DNA of 23,183 bases from CAYGTK01 sp964352775 (lineage in GTDB: Bacteria > Bacteroidota > Bacteroidia > Chitinophagales > CAIOSU01). Shown one piece after another: positions 21,954 through 23,183 of this stretch. The notes beneath the pieces were generated by a model. It had not been told where the DNA came from. It did not search any database and saw only the letters and a list, made by a program, of their open reading frames with translations. The DNA lies in the NCBI GenBank assembly GCA_964352775.1, contig CAYGTK010000043.1, positions 1-23,183 of the forward strand, written 5' to 3'. The position numbers and the translations under genes are program-made. Position 1 is the stretch's first letter; the number at the start of each line of letters is the position of its first letter.

Positions 21954-21955
21954 GT

Positions 21956-22285
21956 CTACTTTAGCTTTTCATTATTCTTATGTCTTTCTGAATCACGGTT
22001 AGTTTTCTTAGCAAGATTCTTTGTTAGTGCATCAGTAAGGTCTACGCCTGTCTGGTTGGCTAGGCATATCAATACGAATAGTACATCCGCCAATTCATCT
22101 CCCAGTTCTTTATTCTTGTCACTTTCTTTGAACGATTGTTCGCCATATTTTCTAGCGATAACGCGGGCTACCTCCCCTACTTCTTCAGTAAGCATCGCCA
22201 TATTGGTCAACTCGTTGAAGTAACGCACTCCATTGGTGTTTATCCAATCATCAACTACCTTCTGTGCTTCTTCAATGGTCATCAT
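21956..22285 (-). CDS. MazG-like nucleotide pyrophosphohydrolase
   Basis: A 109-residue all-alpha NTP pyrophosphatase of the MazG superfamily, expected to split (d)NTPs or altered nucleotides to the monophosphate and pyrophosphate in the cytoplasm. The Mg-binding pattern EExxE...ExxD is complete: Glu34, Glu35 and Glu38 in LTEEVGEVARV, then Glu60 with Asp63 and Glu64 with Asp67 in KELGDELADVLF. It is the short single-domain type, not the two-domain MazG. The N-terminus begins Met-Met; either could be used. The ATG overlaps the dtd stop by 4 bases (ATGA), so it is translated after dtd in one transcript. It might remove non-canonical nucleotides, a house-cleaning role that fits its neighbour Dtd; its substrate is not known. 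Confidence 0.9.
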   Translation of the reverse strand: MMTIEEAQKVVDDWINTNGVRYFNELTNMAMLTEEVGEVARVIARKYGEQSFKESDKNKELGDELADVLFVLICLANQTGVDLTDALTKNLAKKTNRDSERHKNNEKLK

Positions 22286-22734
22286 TCTCTGTTTTTGGAA
22301 TCAATTATGATAGTTACGGGGCCATCGTTCAATAGGCTCACCTTCATGTCAGCACCGAATTTACCGCTCTGAACAGGTTTGTTTAATGCAGTTGCAGCTT
22401 TTAGTTTGAATTGCTCATACAACGAGATGGCCACTTCTGGCCTTGCCGCCTTAATATAGCTTGGGCGGTTTCCTTTTTTGGTGCTTGCATGTAAAGTAAA
22501 CTGACTAATAAGTAGTAACTCCCCATCAATATCTAGCAGCGACTTATTCATTACCCCTTCTTCATCAGGAAATATGCGGAGGTTAGTTAATTTCTTGATC
22601 GTCCATTCAATATCATCTGCTGTGTCTTCAGGTTCAAAACCTGCTAAAACCAACGATCCCGTATTTATTGCGCCTACAATATTGCCGTTCACTTTTACAT
22701 TGGCTTCGCTTACTCGCTGAATAACTACCCGCAC
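22282..22734 (-). CDS. dtd: D-aminoacyl-tRNA deacylase
   Basis: Dimeric editing enzyme that removes D-amino acids (and glycine mischarged on tRNA(Ala)) from tRNA in the cytoplasm. The 150-residue length is standard. The start MRVVIQRVSEANVKVNG (first residue coded by GTG), the SQFTLHA motif and the C-terminal cross-subunit NDGPVTIIID with the Gly-cisPro element are all present. The GTG start overlaps the rsgA stop by one base (TAGTG) and the dtd stop overlaps the MazG-like start. The three genes rsgA-dtd-mazG-like form a compact operon of translation and nucleotide quality-control factors. GTG is supported because no in-frame ATG lies nearby and the protein begins exactly at the first conserved strand. 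Confidence 0.96.
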   Translation of the reverse strand: MRVVIQRVSEANVKVNGNIVGAINTGSLVLAGFEPEDTADDIEWTIKKLTNLRIFPDEEGVMNKSLLDIDGELLLISQFTLHASTKKGNRPSYIKAARPEVAISLYEQFKLKAATALNKPVQSGKFGADMKVSLLNDGPVTIIIDSKNRE

Positions 22735-23183
22735 TAGTATATTGGCTTTTGGGTTTTAATATCCATCACAATATTGAAGTAGTTTTTATAACGCTCCTCG
22801 CTTATTTCCCCTTCTTCTAGTGCTTCAATAATAGAGCAACCCGGTTCATCAATGTGTATGCAATCGTTGAATTTACAATTGCCAATAAGCGGCTGCATTT
22901 CTCTAAAGTAGTGGCTTACTTCATCTGCTTCAAGATCTAACACACCGAATTCCTTAATACCAGGAGTGTCTATTATATGGCCTCCGTTTTTCAATTTGAA
23001 TATTTCAGCAAAAGTGGTGGTGTGCGTGCCCTTGTTATACTTTTTAGAGATCTGTTGGGTTCTTAATTCTAAGCCTGGTGATACACAATTCACCAAGGTG
23101 GATTTACCCACGCCTGAATGACCAGACAGCAAGGTTAGTTTTCCTTCCAAAAGAGCATCTAGTTCTTTCACACCTTCTCCAGT
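22734..23183 (-). CDS. rsgA: Ribosome small subunit biogenesis GTPase RsgA (C-terminal part, cut by window edge)
   Basis: Circularly permuted GTPase that acts late in 30S subunit maturation. The frame is open to the right edge (TGEGVKELDALLEG begins at 23183), so only the C-terminal 149 residues are here. The N-terminal OB domain and the G4 part of the G domain lie outside; about 300 residues is usual for the family. Visible motifs are the P-loop GHSGVGKSTLVN and the G3 motif DTPGIKEFG, in the permuted order. They are followed by the zinc-binding cluster NCKFNDCIHIDEPGC (Cys-x4-Cys-x-His-x5-Cys) and a helical tail. The GTG or later codons inside this piece are not the true start. The stop overlaps the dtd GTG by one base. 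Confidence 0.95.
   Translation of the reverse strand, partial: TGEGVKELDALLEGKLTLLSGHSGVGKSTLVNCVSPGLELRTQQISKKYNKGTHTTTFAEIFKLKNGGHIIDTPGIKEFGVLDLEADEVSHYFREMQPLIGNCKFNDCIHIDEPGCSIIEALEEGEISEERYKNYFNIVMDIKTQKPIY

Noticed and set aside
1..23183. Defence island, prophage, integrative element or biosynthetic cluster
   Set aside because: All genes are recognised core or Bacteroidota-conserved families; there are no integrase, transposase, direct repeats, tRNA attachment sites or modular synthases.

Overview
The window is ordinary-looking chromosomal core sequence from a member of the Bacteroidota, most likely Flavobacteriales or a close relative. Supporting signs are a protein with the gliding-motility/T9SS type B C-terminal sorting domain, DUF4837 and DUF4292 lipoproteins, an EnvC-like protein behind a dut/nucleotidyltransferase/TPR/DUF4292 gene string, few Shine-Dalgarno sites, and several exact copies of the Bacteroidota -7 promoter element TAnnTTTG just upstream of start codons. 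I see no tRNA, rRNA, CRISPR array, insertion sequence, phage gene or other mobile element. No gene-free stretch is longer than about 100 bases. The cut ends are pheS (left) and rsgA (right).

Positions 1-17970 are all on the minus strand. Reading in the direction of transcription (right to left) they are: a MOP-family polysaccharide flippase; dut; a sugar-phosphate nucleotidyltransferase; a TPR protein; a DUF4292 lipoprotein; an EnvC-like murein hydrolase activator; tatA; gatA; a LysM lytic transglycosylase; a DUF4837 lipoprotein; an M16 zinc peptidase; its non-catalytic M16 partner; a T9SS-sorted surface protein; guaB; and the start of pheS. Many neighbours overlap by 1-17 bases, so translation is probably coupled within three blocks: nucleotidyltransferase to EnvC, the two M16 genes plus the surface protein, and perhaps guaB-pheS. 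Most of the block concerns the cell envelope: glycan precursor and flippase, peptidoglycan remodelling, lipoproteins and protein export. Housekeeping genes for nucleotide metabolism and translation are mixed in.

Positions 18067-19846 are on the plus strand: an RraA-family gene overlapping rnhB (RNase HII), then a small MORN-repeat lipoprotein. Next come an LpxD-like acyltransferase (minus) and gcvT (plus), which diverge from a compact two-promoter region. The right end is a minus-strand cluster rsgA (cut)-dtd-MazG-like pyrophosphohydrolase with 1- and 4-base overlaps.

I found no convincing undescribed system. The observations most worth checking are: two start codons (dut and the LpxD paralog) that conflict with strong -7 promoter elements; the EnvC-like protein with its catalytic His residues replaced; the M16 active/inactive pair coupled to a T9SS cargo; a DUF4292 lipoprotein that may be LolB-like; the LpxD-like protein, which looks like the second, non-canonical Bacteroidota LpxD; and a dyad-rich gap upstream of the LysM transglycosylase.
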